64,000 nt of DNA from Batkoa obscura. Taxonomy: Eukaryota > Entomophthoromycota > Entomophthoromycetes > Entomophthorales > Batkoaceae. A program made the position numbers and the translations under genes. The DNA lies in contig JASVEC010000052.1 in NCBI GenBank assembly GCA_030770535.1, forward strand, positions 124,001 through 188,000, given 5' to 3'. Within the stretch, counting starts at the first letter, position 1. Every line of letters begins with the position of its first letter. The notes under the pieces were generated by a model. It was not told the DNA's origin and ran no database searches. It saw only the letters and a list, made by a program, of their open reading frames with translations. Of this stretch, positions 36,940 through 48,704 are shown piece by piece.

Positions 36940-37415
36940 CTGTCTAAATATTATTACAGAATTCCCTTTGGTCTCTTGTTTATAAGTATCAATAAAATAT
37001 CTTTATAATTGATTTTTGTAACACGCTTTTATTCAAAGCTTCTGCAAACTTGCTGATAACCTTTGGGCTAGCCCATATTTAGGAAAAAGAGTCCTTGTTT
37101 ATTAAACTTTACTAATATTAATATTCAATGATATAATTAAAATGATAAACTTTTATCTATTTTATAAAAATATACAACTCGAATTGTTTATATCAGTAAG
37201 GACTTTAATATTTACTTTATAAATGATATAAAATAAATTTAATATGAAAATAGTTTATTAAACTGACTTTTCTAAAACTCAATAAAAAGTTTTAAATAGC
37301 TTCAATTGCTTAGGATATCAATAATTAATAAAATAAAGGGATAGGTTGATTAAAATAGTTTAAAATATATATATAATATGGTACAATTAGATATCTAGAT
37401 AACGAGTATCATGAC
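36940..37415. other. 3' spacer of regulator C
   Basis: AT-rich DNA downstream of paralogue C. No feature supported. Confidence 0.4.
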
Positions 37416-39275
37416 TTATCGTATCATCTGAGGCAATAACTCCTCCAGCCTAATTAATGGTATAATATCTCCTGCGAATTTATCCTGCCGCGAAATGATA
37501 GATAGGTCATTAAGGTCAATCCCTTCAGCATTAGCTAACAAAGAAGCTAGGCGAAGACACTCTGGGGCCAAAGTATAATAAGGTTGTGCACTAGAAATTA
37601 TTCGAAGTCCAATAATTAAATTTTGATGTGACTCATAAGTTCTTTTAGGATTGATAGATCGTGTATTTTTGATTTGAATCATAATGGCACTACTCAGAGC
37701 ATAAAACTTATATGTAATACAATGGAAGTTGAAGTTTTTACCCATTCCATTTGCTACCTTTATTGCTTTATTTGCTGCATCACTACATTTAATATTATAA
37801 TACTCATTCAAGCTTGGGATACCAACTTCCGAAAAACTTTGATACAACTGTACCAAAGTACCATAATAAATTATCATTAATCCAGACTTAAAATTTTCAA
37901 TTAAATATTTGTGACTTCCACCACCTTCTTGGGAAATGATCTCAAACCCTTTTTCTGCTTTCGATTTCCATAGATCAAGGTATTTGGCTACCATTTTCGC
38001 CATCTTTTCTGAATTCACTATATCATTCGTTTTGATTACTTCCGTAAATTTAAACTTGCGAACCATGACACACATTAAATAACATAATTCTGATAAGCTG
38101 GTTAGAAACATCAACGAACTCTTGCTTGTGACTATTTCGCTTGCATCTTCGTAAATAAGATCTAGCTTGTAATTGGATGGAGGTTTAGGTGAAGTGATAC
38201 CACAATCTTGAGTCCAGGGACGATTTAAACTAAAAGAATATAATTTATCTAAAATATGGCTCCAAAACCAAATCCTACTTCTAAGCTCTCTTTCAGCCGG
38301 GGAAGATCTCCTAGAAATGTTACGATCAAATCCCAGCTGATAACACATCCTTTGTGCCATTCCTAAGTATACCCATCCTTTGGAAAACTCTCTTGGTGTA
38401 TGCTGATAATTGGCCATCAATAACAATGCTGCAATAGTCTGAAGAGAAGGTTTCGAGTAACATTCTTTAATGTGATGAATGGCTCTATCACAAAATACTT
38501 CTCTATAAGCTTCTGCCATATCAGGTAGATAACCACATCCAATAGCACATACCATATAAATAAGAACAGGTGATTGATGGCTAACGTTCTTCAAGAAGCT
38601 ATACTTATCTACTATTGCACAATAGGGATGAAAATATTTGAAATAGGCTTTAACTGAAAGAGTCATTATATTTGATTCAATATCAAGGCAATTTAAACTT
38701 GCTACTACATTATCAAAAAGTTTCGTTGATGGTTGAATATCATTTGTGCTACTTTGCAGTAGAGGTAAAAATGTTTTGGGGGAAGGATGGTGAAGAGCAT
38801 ACATAGTCAATAGTAAGCCCATAGGGCTATCACCAAAATAATCCATCCTACCGGTACTAGAAATATGAAGTTTTTGCTTAGCATCTATTAAAGAATTATT
38901 GAGAATAAAGCTTAACATACTAGTCTTTAAGTCAAAAGAAAACATGTTTTGTCTACTATTAAAATTAGTCATTTGTCTTTCCTCATTCTTACGATCCGTT
39001 CTTAACGTATGGATATTATTATAAATAACTGGCTCAATAGTACATTGATATGGATTGAGGTTGGCTGTCTCATAAAATGGAACATTGATTATTTCGGTAC
39101 CGCTTTTTTTGGTTTCTCTAATACTGCCTTTTTGTGGACCTCGTTTTTTTGGCACATCTTTATAAGAGCAGCTATATCCATATTTTAAACATCTAAAACA
39201 AATTGGAAACGCTTTGTCACATTTTACTTTCCGTCTTCTACAAGTATCACAAGGTCTCGAAAATGTATTGGTCAT
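37416..39275 (-). CDS. Zn2Cys6 fungal transcription factor, paralogue C
   Basis: A single exon of 619 aa, the longest of the three paralogues. The zinc cluster CDTCRRRKVKCDKAFPICFRC plus a final Cys sits at residues 9-34. A basic linker (KKRGPQKGSIRETKK) follows. The fungal transcription factor domain includes YFKYFHPYCAIVDK, KGWVYLGMAQRMCYQLGFDR and SLNRPWTQDCGITSPKPPSN. It is the most diverged of the three in the middle domain, yet shares the 253-bp conversion tract with B. Its C-terminal extension, ending EELLPQMIR, is absent from B. It is expected to bind DNA in the nucleus. No neighbouring metabolic gene suggests a target. Confidence 0.93.
   Translation of the reverse strand: MTNTFSRPCDTCRRRKVKCDKAFPICFRCLKYGYSCSYKDVPKKRGPQKGSIRETKKSGTEIINVPFYETANLNPYQCTIEPVIYNNIHTLRTDRKNEERQMTNFNSRQNMFSFDLKTSMLSFILNNSLIDAKQKLHISSTGRMDYFGDSPMGLLLTMYALHHPSPKTFLPLLQSSTNDIQPSTKLFDNVVASLNCLDIESNIMTLSVKAYFKYFHPYCAIVDKYSFLKNVSHQSPVLIYMVCAIGCGYLPDMAEAYREVFCDRAIHHIKECYSKPSLQTIAALLLMANYQHTPREFSKGWVYLGMAQRMCYQLGFDRNISRRSSPAERELRSRIWFWSHILDKLYSFSLNRPWTQDCGITSPKPPSNYKLDLIYEDASEIVTSKSSLMFLTSLSELCYLMCVMVRKFKFTEVIKTNDIVNSEKMAKMVAKYLDLWKSKAEKGFEIISQEGGGSHKYLIENFKSGLMIIYYGTLVQLYQSFSEVGIPSLNEYYNIKCSDAANKAIKVANGMGKNFNFHCITYKFYALSSAIMIQIKNTRSINPKRTYESHQNLIIGLRIISSAQPYYTLAPECLRLASLLANAEGIDLNDLSIISRQDKFAGDIIPLIRLEELLPQMIR
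37613..37865 (-). repeat. gene-conversion tract, copy in C
   Basis: Partner of 33627-33879: 253 bp without a mismatch. It encodes the stretch from LVQLYQSFSEVG to RTYESHQNLI. Confidence 0.93.
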
Positions 39276-40523
39276 TTACACAATTCAAATATAATTTTGT
39301 TGCAACAGTAAATAAAAAATAATAGCAAATGCTAATAAAAAGAGAACGAAAAAATAAAAGTCAAATTGGCTACAAAATAAATCTTTGAATGAAGTGCATA
39401 AATTAAATCTTATTTGCTAATAGTGGATGGTTTTTTTAACTTCAATTTAGTGAAAGGGAGTTTTTAAGCCAAAGTTTAGACGCATCCTGGTTTAAAAGGG
39501 GCAATCCTTAGTGATTGCTATTTGTGACTTTTTAAGCTAATGACTTAAAATTAGCTATAATGGTTTCACCTTTCAACCAATCAATCATGCAAATTTTAAG
39601 GGAGAAATTTTTAAAATAATAATTTATTCTTTTAATATTCTTCTTAGAGCAAAATCATAGCATATTAAATTGTAGTCTCGCTAAAACAACTTATTATGTG
39701 GAAAGTATATTATAGCAGTTTATTTTATTAATTTGTATATGATCTGTGGCTATTTTTTTTGTGGGATAACGAGTTAATTCTAGAGGTAAGACAATTTTAA
39801 ATAAAGTATATGAAAGTAGCTCAGCTTAATTGTAATTAAACCTCAATAAATTATACTTTTTGTGTTACTTTAACTATAATTAAAAATAGTGAATTACTTC
39901 GCTTTTAATTAAAACTAGATGCAATTTATCAAGAAATGATACTCAAACATATTTAATAAGTTATTTGAAATAGAAGTTAAATACTCCAAAGTTAAACTAA
40001 CCTTTTAAGTAAATTAGTTTCCTAACTCCTATTTTATACAAAATTGCCAACCTTTTGATTAATTTTAGTTCTAAAGATAGGACTTAATTTATTTTCACTT
40101 GCTCTTAAAAATTAGCATTTAAATATAAATGCCTATTACTATTAAATCAAAAGTTAAGTACAAGCTATTCAGCAAACAAATCTTTATCTTATAAAGAAGT
40201 ATTTGAAACGAAATATTTGATTCTTTTTAAACACATTATCATTAAAAGAGAGTTTAAAGTTACTTCAAGTAACCTATTTAATTTAAAGCAGGGTCTATTG
40301 AGTTAGTATTACTTCTTTCCTACCTCTCTTTACCCCAGGAATTAATTCACACTATTTTCCGCTTTTCATTTTGCTATAACAAATAAAAACCTATAACTAT
40401 TGAAGTTTCTCAAAAGTCAATATATTATCACTGAAATTTATTAAAAAAACGTACTTTCTTTTATAGACCAATTAATCTATACCGACTGATAAATATAATC
40501 AAATATGTTTTCATCATTTTACA
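39276..40523. other. upstream region of regulator C
   Basis: About 1.2 kb of AT-rich DNA with no ORF or RNA gene. The part next to 39276 should be the promoter of C. Confidence 0.4.
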
Positions 40524-40629
40524 AAATGGGAGTGTTTTTTTCAACTTTATTATTTTTCCATCTTTTAAGCACTATTTAAGCGGGAAAATTGTTAGTAAAA
40601 TTCTTAAACGCAAAAATACATCTCCAAAT
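40524..40629 (-). mobile_element. MITE copy 17 (inverted)
   Basis: TGGGAGTGTTTTTTTCAAC at the left and ATACATCTCCA at the right, with central aagcactatttaagcgg. Flanked by AA on both sides. Confidence 0.8.
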
Positions 40630-41204
40630 GTTATTTTGTAAATGTAATAAAATGAGGATGCAAACTTGTATATTTTAAAATGAAAGTTATGGATTAAGAA
40701 TCAAAGTTGTAGTCTATAAATTACTTGACAAATATTTTTTGCACTAAATAGATTGTTAATAAGTATATATAGGGGGAGCCGAGTCTATTTATAACAACGT
40801 AATTATTACTTTACCATTATAAATTAATTTTTTAGGTAAATTTTATTAAAATTAAGACCTGAGTAGTTTAATAAGTGAAAATTGTTACAAAATAAAAATT
40901 CCATAAAATCAATATTAAAAATAATAATTCAAAGTTAATATAAAATAAATATTAAAATCAATAAACTTTATTGTTTTCGATTTGAGTTGTAACTATTAAT
41001 GAGTTAAAAAGTAAAAGAGATAAAATAGAATACAGTGCCAAATGCCAGAAAAAGTTTAAAGTACAAAAATTATGAACAGATAGAGTAAGAAATTTAAGCA
41101 TCTTAAAACTAAGTCCAAATATTGTTTAAAGTGTAATTCTATTGAAAGAACGAGATATATTTTTAGCAATATTAGTAGGTCAAAAAATTAGAAAATTTAC
41201 TAAT

Positions 41205-41808
41205 CAGATACTATGGTCTAGCAAGGATGGTGATCATGGTATTAGAGTAAGATGATAAGTTAAAAAGAAATTGGCCTTTACAAGAGCTAAGGAGTATTGT
41301 CACAATTGAAGGACTGATACCTTAAAGAAAAAAGATCAAAGGAATAGGACCTATAAAAGTACCAAGGTATATAAGAGATGGACTAAGTTCTAAAGTAATC
41401 GTAGATTCACAGCCTGGGAAACATGGGAGTAAGGAGGAATAACTTTGGCGTTAAAGAGGAGCTTCGAGTGAGATGAGGTTATGAAAATGATTTTGAGAGA
41501 AATAATTGTTCAATGGATGGTAGAGTTGGAGGTTGAGAAGCGACTAAAAATGTTTGGCTACCAGCTGAAGCAATAAAAGGCGGAGGCTGGAAACTAAATA
41601 AACAAGATTATACATACAGCCAGTGAATAGGCAAAAAGACAATGAGTAAATCGATGTAAAATATCTTCTTTTCAAGTCGGAAAAAGCATGCATAGATCAG
41701 TAACCTCAAGAGACTTATGTACTTTACAAGATCCAAAAATGTACATGTCACAAGAAGCTGACCAAAGGTTTTTACTAAGTTCAAATACAACAATTTTCTC
41801 ATCTCTAT
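41205..41808 (+). pseudogene. Myb/SANT-like pseudogene
   Basis: One + strand frame stays coding-like for about 600 bases despite roughly nine in-frame stops, with open runs up to ~54 codons. It contains what looks like the end of a Myb repeat (KLAFTRAKEYCHN followed by RTDTL, compare the usual FxRTxxQCxxRWxDTL). A second repeat start follows (YKRWTKF), then ALKRSF and DEVMK. Tryptophan positions of the repeats are among the damaged ones. This points to a dead host gene for a Myb-like DNA-binding protein rather than an active one. The - strand ORF at 41608-41802 is only its shadow. The Myb assignment is by eye and moderate. Confidence 0.5.
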
Positions 41809-42057
41809 ATTATATTAAAATGTTTATTAATTTAGAGCATGAAGAGTATTAACACACTAAATGTGTAGTTTTACTTTTTATAGAACTACAACAATATCAA
41901 TAAAGCTTTAGCACTAAGTATTAATTTGATTTTATAAATATCATTTGAAAGATTTACATTTTTATTGAAATTAAAATAATGTATAAGCTGATCAAAATTG
42001 AAACATGCAATTTTAGTTTTACAAATTCAAGCTTCAGAATAGATTACTATGAGGTAT

Positions 42058-44464
42058 CTAATATTCTACTAATTCAAGAAAGTCCACTGCTTCATTTATA
42101 AGTTCTGTATATTTACGTACAACTTCATTAGCTTTTTTATAATCTTTGACATCTAATGCCTCATTCAAAGAAGGGAAGACTTGTGTTTCATATCTATAAA
42201 GTTTAAGTTTAGAAACCTAACAGTTTAAAAAACACTTACCCTGCCCAAAGTCCTGGTGCATATACAAAATGTTTATAAAATTCTCTACCTTCAATTCCTA
42301 AGTACTCATTTTAATAAATTTTTTGTGTTATTATAAAATTATTACCGTCTTGATCAAGCATTTTACGCTCCAAGAATGCCATTTTATCATTAATCCACTT
42401 TAATTGATTTAAACATTCTTTATCATCTTTAGGGCAGCTTTCTTTTCCTTTACCATTACTAATCTTTTTATGTAATGAAACAGCCTCAGCATCGACTTTT
42501 TTACCTTCATCAGTAAACTTGGTCAACGCCTTACGAAAGGCAGTAAAATTAACTTTATTTTTTGATCCTTTTTTGATACTCTCTTCAACTTTTTCAACAT
42601 AGGCTGACAATTTCGATCCATATTCCCCAAGTTGAAATGAAAGAAGGGGTCCATCAGCTAAAGTTATTAACAATTTTCCAATAATTTGAGTCATTGCAAG
42701 ATGTGTTTTAAATTCTGGGTCAGAAAATTTTTCAACATAATGGAATGAATCATAGTTCGAATGATATATACCAGAGCCATGTTTTGAGGAAAAGTCTAGA
42801 TTTACAGATGAGATGCCAAGGTTTTGGTAGAATGGTGTAAAGTCACTACCAGAACCTAGCCCTCTTAATTGCACGCTCCCTTTACTATTTTTAAACCAAG
42901 TGTCATAAATAGTACCATTATTATATGGATCGTTAACCTGAGCAGTTACACTTTCAATTAATTTTAGTAAAGTAGGGGTACCTGCTGCTGAAAATTGTGT
43001 TCCTTCAAATCCATCAACATTAATGTAGGCAACTGCTTCCTTGGTCAATTCTTTAGCAAAATCTTCTGACCATTCTGTTGAACCAATTAGCCCATATTCT
43101 TCTCCATCCCAACTACATAATTTAATTGTCCTTCTAGGTTTCCATCCACGTTTTAATAAATAACCAAATGTGCGAGCTACTTCTAACATTGCAGCACTGC
43201 CAGATCCAGGATCAGTGGCTCCATAAACCCATGCATCACGGTGATTCCCAAAGATTATTTGTTTCTCGGGTTCTTCTTCCCCAGGAATCGTAGCAATTAC
43301 ATTATAGATAGTATGTATACCTCCATTAACAATGTTTACTAAATTCACTTTAGCTTCAGATGGACCGGTCCAATAAGATATTTCCAAACCTCCTTCCCAA
43401 TCTGGACCCAATTTTTTGGCACGTTTCCCTTCACCAGCTAAAGCACGGAATAATGGTAAAGCATCCCCATAAGAAATTGGAAGTGAGGGGATTTTAGGAA
43501 GAACTTTAGCTTCTTCTATAGGAATACGTACAGCATCTTTAGTTGCAGGGACTCCTGGTGTCAAAGGGTCTCCAGCTAACAGACTAAGATAAGAAACAGA
43601 GCCTCTTTGTACCCCAGAGCTTGGGCGGAATGGTCCTTTTGGATATATATCACCTTTCTTTTCTCCATCATCAGAAGGATCTGAGTAGATAAGGACTCCT
43701 ATAGCGCCCTTGAGCTCCGCAGCGCGCACTTTGAGCCCACGGAAGCATTTACCATATTTGACTAAAACAATTTTTCCCTTTACGCTGATGTTATTCACTT
43801 CAAGTACTTTGAAATCATCCCAAGTTCCGTAATTTGCATATACAATCTCTGCTGTAACATTTCCACTTGCCGATAATCCATGGAAAGTTGGAACTGCATT
43901 AGGATCTTGAGATGTATAATCCTCTTTAACTCTTTCTTCTGTAAGTTTAGCTTCATATTTTAATTCAGGTGGATCAACGATAGCTAAACGACGATTTGAA
44001 GGATAGTTTAAATAAGGATAATACTCAACAGTTTCGGTTTTAAGCCCAAATGATTTAAGTCTTTTAGCATACCACTCTGCTAAAGGCTTGCCTTTTCCAG
44101 CAATATGAACATCTTTTGTAATATATTTGAGGTGGGAGCGAAGCGAATCAGTGCTTGGAACTCTGTCAAATCCCTTAAATGGATCTATATAACGATGTGG
44201 GGATGGATTAGGATGTAATATCCTGCTACCTCCCAAGACAATTATTACAATAAGAGAGCATACAACAACAAACGATACAATTGCCGATGATAGTATGTAA
44301 ACTGAGCTTTGTCCTGGAGCAAAGGAGCGTTTTATCCGAGAAAATGATAATAAAGGTTCACCTCCATTCCTATTCAAAAGATCTTCATTGCTAGAACTTG
44401 AGGTACCATAGTTGTTCCCAGTGTGGTTTTTATTTAAAGGTTGATTGTCTCTTCGATTAGACAT
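42058..44464 (-). CDS. glutamate carboxypeptidase II-like M28 membrane peptidase
   Basis: Three exons: 44464-42346, 42297-42240 and 42193-42058, giving 770 aa. I start at the ATG of MSNRRDNQ; the open frame extends 5 codons further upstream but only from a TTG. The cytosolic N-terminus is ~55 residues and a membrane helix follows at about 55-77 (ILSSAIVSFVVVCSLIVIIVL). A protease-associated domain comes next (VKGKIVLVKYGKCFRG). The M28 domain has GNHRDAW and TDPGSGSAAMLE (zinc ligands His and Asp), DGEEYGLIGSTEW (catalytic and zinc Glu), NVDGF, and YHSNYDSFHY (last His ligand). The last two exons encode the transferrin-receptor-like dimerisation part. All metal ligands are present, so it should be an active vacuolar or endosomal type II peptidase like PSMA/Vps70. 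Confidence 0.93.
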
Positions 44465-45102
44465 CTTAAAATTAAACAAATTTGATATTTTTTTGAGCTT
44501 TTATATTAAAATAATGCTGATGTAATAATTTCAGTACCCTAAAGTTTAGACCAATTATTTTAATCTAATCCTATCCTTTATTTAATCACAAGCAAAATAT
44601 TATCTTTAATTTGTGAAAAATATTATAAAATTATATTTCAATAAAAACAAAATTAAGTTAATATATCAGAAAAGTTACTTAAAGACCTTACAAATGTGTT
44701 ATTAAACCTCCTTATTTAATAATTAGGTGCTTTCTAATACTTACTGGTGTAATAAACTATTTATATATAACCGCTGCTATCGCATTTTTATTTCGGCTAT
44801 TTTAATTATTAATTTTAGAATAAATTTTCACCATCAACAGTTATACTCAGTGCCACCTTTTTTATATTAAATGATAAAATATTATGGGTATTGAAATAGT
44901 TAATATAAAAAGTAGCAGATTTAATAAGTAATTAGTATAATGAAATAATAAATATGTTAAATAGTATACATATTGAAATAATAAAGGTACTAAAACTAGT
45001 GTTAATATCAAAAGACTAAATATACAGAAAACAACTAATCTTAAAGTGAATAATAAAAAATGTTTATATTTTAAATATAATATTAGGCTTAGATTAAAAA
45101 GA
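44465..45102. other. spacer between M28 peptidase and pyruvate carboxylase
   Basis: 640 bp of AT-rich DNA holding the peptidase promoter and the pyruvate carboxylase 3' UTR. No other feature. Confidence 0.45.
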
Positions 45103-48100
45103 TTATGCCTTAGAAATGTGTACGATTAAATCTCCAGAGTTTAATGAATCACCTTCATTAATGTGTAACGATTCAATAATACCAGAAACTGGGGAAGCAA
45201 CCAATGTCTCCATTTTCATGGCACTAAGTACACAGATTGGATCTCCAGCTTGAATTGGAGTACCCTGTTTAATACGGACTTCAACAACCACACCAGCCAT
45301 TGGGGCGCCAACGTCTCCTGGTTGTTTACTATCTGCTTTTGGCCTTTTAACGTGTTCAACAGCAGCAGATTTATCAACAACAGCTACATTACGTGCTTCA
45401 CCATTGAGTTGAAAGTAGACATCACGTGTACCATTATTAGGGTTGATCTGTGCAACTGCAAGGAGTTTAATAATTAATGTTTTACCTTGATCAATTTCAA
45501 TGAAAAATTCTTCGTTAATAGGAGGTTTGGAAATAAAATAACGAGTAGGGATTATAGAAACATCACCATATTCTTCAACCTTTGCCATGAATTCATCAAA
45601 AACTTTAGGATAAAGAGCTGCAGAAACTACATCGACATCACGAATCTTGTGGCCATATTTAGCTTGAAGATCCTTTTTAAGAGCCTCAAAGTCTAATGGT
45701 GGAAGAGATGCACCAGGTCTTCCTTCTATCTTTGGTAAATTCTTTATAATTTTACTACGAAGCTCTTCATTGAATCCACCGTATGGTTGTCCCAAGAAAC
45801 CCTGGAAGAATTCAACAACTGAAGTTGGGAATGAAAGGGTTTCAGCACGATCAAGAACATCTTGGTAAGCAAGTTTGTTAGATACCATAAATTGAGCGAA
45901 ATCACCAACGACTTTTGAAGATGGAGTAACTTTAACAATATCGCCGCATAACAAATTAGCTTCTGCATAAGCCTTTTTAACTTCATTCCATTGCTCTCCA
46001 AGTCCAAGTGATTGTGCTTGGAATAAAAGATTGGTATATTGACCTCCAGGCATCTCATGTTGATATACTCCAGAATCACCGCTTTTAACATTAGGATCAA
46101 AGCAAGAGTATAGAAGACGAAGTTGTTCCCAATAAGAATTAATACTGGTTATATCATTGTGTTTAATACCAGTATCAAGCTCAGTGTGCTCTAAGGCTCC
46201 AACAAGAGCTCCCATAGAAGGTTGAGAAGTAAGTCCAGACATACTATCAACAGCTACATCAACAATATCTGCACCAGCTTCAGCAGCAGCTAACATACTA
46301 GCTACACCTGTACCAGCAGTATCATGAGTGTGGACATGAATAGGAAGATCAGGGAATTTAGCACGAATGGCACTAACTAAAAGCTTAGCAGCCTTTGGTT
46401 TGAGTAAGCCAGCCATATCTTTGATAGCTAAAATATGTATTCCATATTCAACAAGTTTAGTGGTAAGATCCAAATAATACTCAAGGTTATGTTTTTTACG
46501 TTCTGGATCTGAAACATCGCCAGTATAGCAGATAGTTGCTTCAACAACACCACCAGCTTTGCGAACAGCGTCGATGCCAAGCTTAAGATTTTCTACATAA
46601 TTTAAAGAATCAAAGACTCTAAAAACATCCATACCATACTCAACAGCCTTTTTACAGAATTCATAAACTACGTTATCTGGATAAGAGGTATATCCAACAG
46701 CATTAGCACCACGGAGGAGCATCTGGAATGGTACATTAGGAACTAATTTACGAAGTTTGGCTAGGCGTTCCCAAGGATCTTCATATAAAAAGCGCATAGC
46801 AACATCGAAGGTAGCTCCACCCCACATTTCTAAACTGAATGCATTTTGAAGAGCATAGGCAGTATTAGGAGCAATAGAGGCGATATCGATTGTACGAACC
46901 CTAGTGGCTAAAAGACTTTGATGGGCATCACGCCATGTAGTATCAGTGATTAATAATCCAGGGTGTTTACGAACTGCACGTGCAAAAGCTTCTGGTCCTT
47001 GATCTAAAAGAATTTGTCTCCAACCATGAGTTGGTGGTGCAGAAGTATCTAAAACTTCACCAGATAAGCTTCTCAATGGTGCAATCTTTAATGGTTGTAA
47101 GTTCTTAGGCTCTCCAACTTGACCTTTGATTTGAGAACCATTTACAATTAAATCGGCAAAATAGTTAAGAACCTTTTGAGCACGATTTTTGGAAATAATA
47201 AGATTAAATAACTCTGGAGTATCATCAATCATAGTAGTCCATGGGGTACCATCAACAAAGATATTATGAGTTAGTAAGCGTTGAACAAAAGGAATATTAG
47301 TTTTAACACCACGAATACGGAATTCAACTAAAGCACGAAGGACTTTTCTACGAGCAACTTCAAAGTTAGATCCAGAACAGGTGACTTTTACTAAAAGAGA
47401 ATCATAATGTGGCGTGATAATTGCTCCAGCATAACCCATACCACCATCTAAACGAACACCGTTACCACCAGCTGAACGATATACTTCGATTTTTCCTGCA
47501 TCAGGTTGGAATCCATTTTCAGGATCTTCAGTTGTTACACGACATTGAATTGCAAATCCCCTAATCTTTATTTTATCTTGAGTAAGCCCAAGCTCTTCTA
47601 AAGACGATCCTCCAGCAATTTGGATTTGTGCAGCAACAATATCAATACCAGTGATTTCTTCAGTAATAGTATGTTCTACTTGAATACGAGGATTGATCTC
47701 AATGAAATAATGGCGCTCTTGGTCATCAACTAAAAACTCAGCGGTACCTGCGTTTCTGTATCCGACATATTTAGCTAATTTAACAGCGTCTTCTAAAATT
47801 GCGTTTCTAGCTCTATCGCTAAGGTTACGTGCTGGCGCAATTTCAACGACTTTCTGATGACGACGTTGAACTGAACAATCACGTTCAAATAAATGAATCA
47901 CATTACCATAACCATCAGCTAAAAGCTGAACTTCAATATGACGTGGGCGGTATAAAAAGCGTTCTACAAAAACAGTACCATCACCAAAAGCAGCTAAAGC
48001 CTCAGATTGTGCTCTTTCAAAAGCATCTTTAATACTTTCACCTTCCTTAACAACACGCATACCACGACCACCTCCACCCATAGCAGCCTTTATGATAACA

Positions 48101-48704
48101 GGGAAACCATGTTCTTTAACAAAGGCTTCAGCCTCTTCAACTTTAGAAATTGGTCCTGGAGTACCAGGTACAACTGGAACTCCACATTCAATAGCAACCT
48201 TTCTTGCAGCGGTTTTATCACCTAACTTTTCAATAACTTCTGGTGGTGGACCAACGAATGCAATCCCACTTTCTTCTACTTTTCTAGCAAAAGTAGCATT
48301 TTCCGATAAGAAACCATAACCAGGATGAATATAATGCACGTTATGCTTTTTAGCAATGCTAATGATTTCATCTATAGCAAGATAAGCTGCAACAGGAGTA
48401 TATTTTCCTCTTTCGCCTACTTGATAAGCTTCATCAGCCTAATAAAATTAATAAAATGATAAAATCAAGACATTTAACATTACTTTATAACGATGAATAT
48501 TAAGACGATCCTCATAACTGAAGATGGCAACGGTATGAAGATAGAGTTCATGGGCACTTCTAAAAATTCTTGAAGCGATTTCCTACTATAATTAAATCAT
48601 TTTGGGTTATAGTATGTATTTAAACTTACACCACGATTAGCAACCATTAAATTTTTTCGTTCTTCACGAAGTTGACTACGTAAATGATCAAGTGTGTTAA
48701 CCAT
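45103..48704 (-). CDS. PYC1: pyruvate carboxylase
   Basis: Three exons: 48704-48630, 48582-48484 and 48438-45103, giving 1169 aa, the usual fungal length. The two 5' exons encode the start of the biotin carboxylase domain (NLMVANRGEIASRIFR, EDRLNIHRYKADEAY). Next come HPGYGFLSENA, the ATP-grasp loop GGGGRGMRVV and EINPRIQVEHTITEE. The carboxyltransferase domain has RDAHQSLLATRVRT and FRVFDSLNYVENL. The C-terminal carrier domain has the biotinylated lysine in SAMKMET. The enzyme makes oxaloacetate from pyruvate and bicarbonate with ATP, feeding gluconeogenesis and the TCA cycle. The short N-terminus has no clear targeting signal, in keeping with a cytosolic fungal enzyme. Introns are 47 and 45 nt. 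Confidence 0.97.

Noticed and set aside
37674-37880. + strand ORF shared between 33.7 kb and 37.7 kb
   Set aside because: It is the antisense of the gene-conversion tract in the zinc-cluster genes, not a separate repeated gene.
42346-44479. Upstream start of the M28 peptidase at 44479
   Set aside because: That codon is TTG. The first ATG in frame is at 44464 and gives a normal cytosolic tail.
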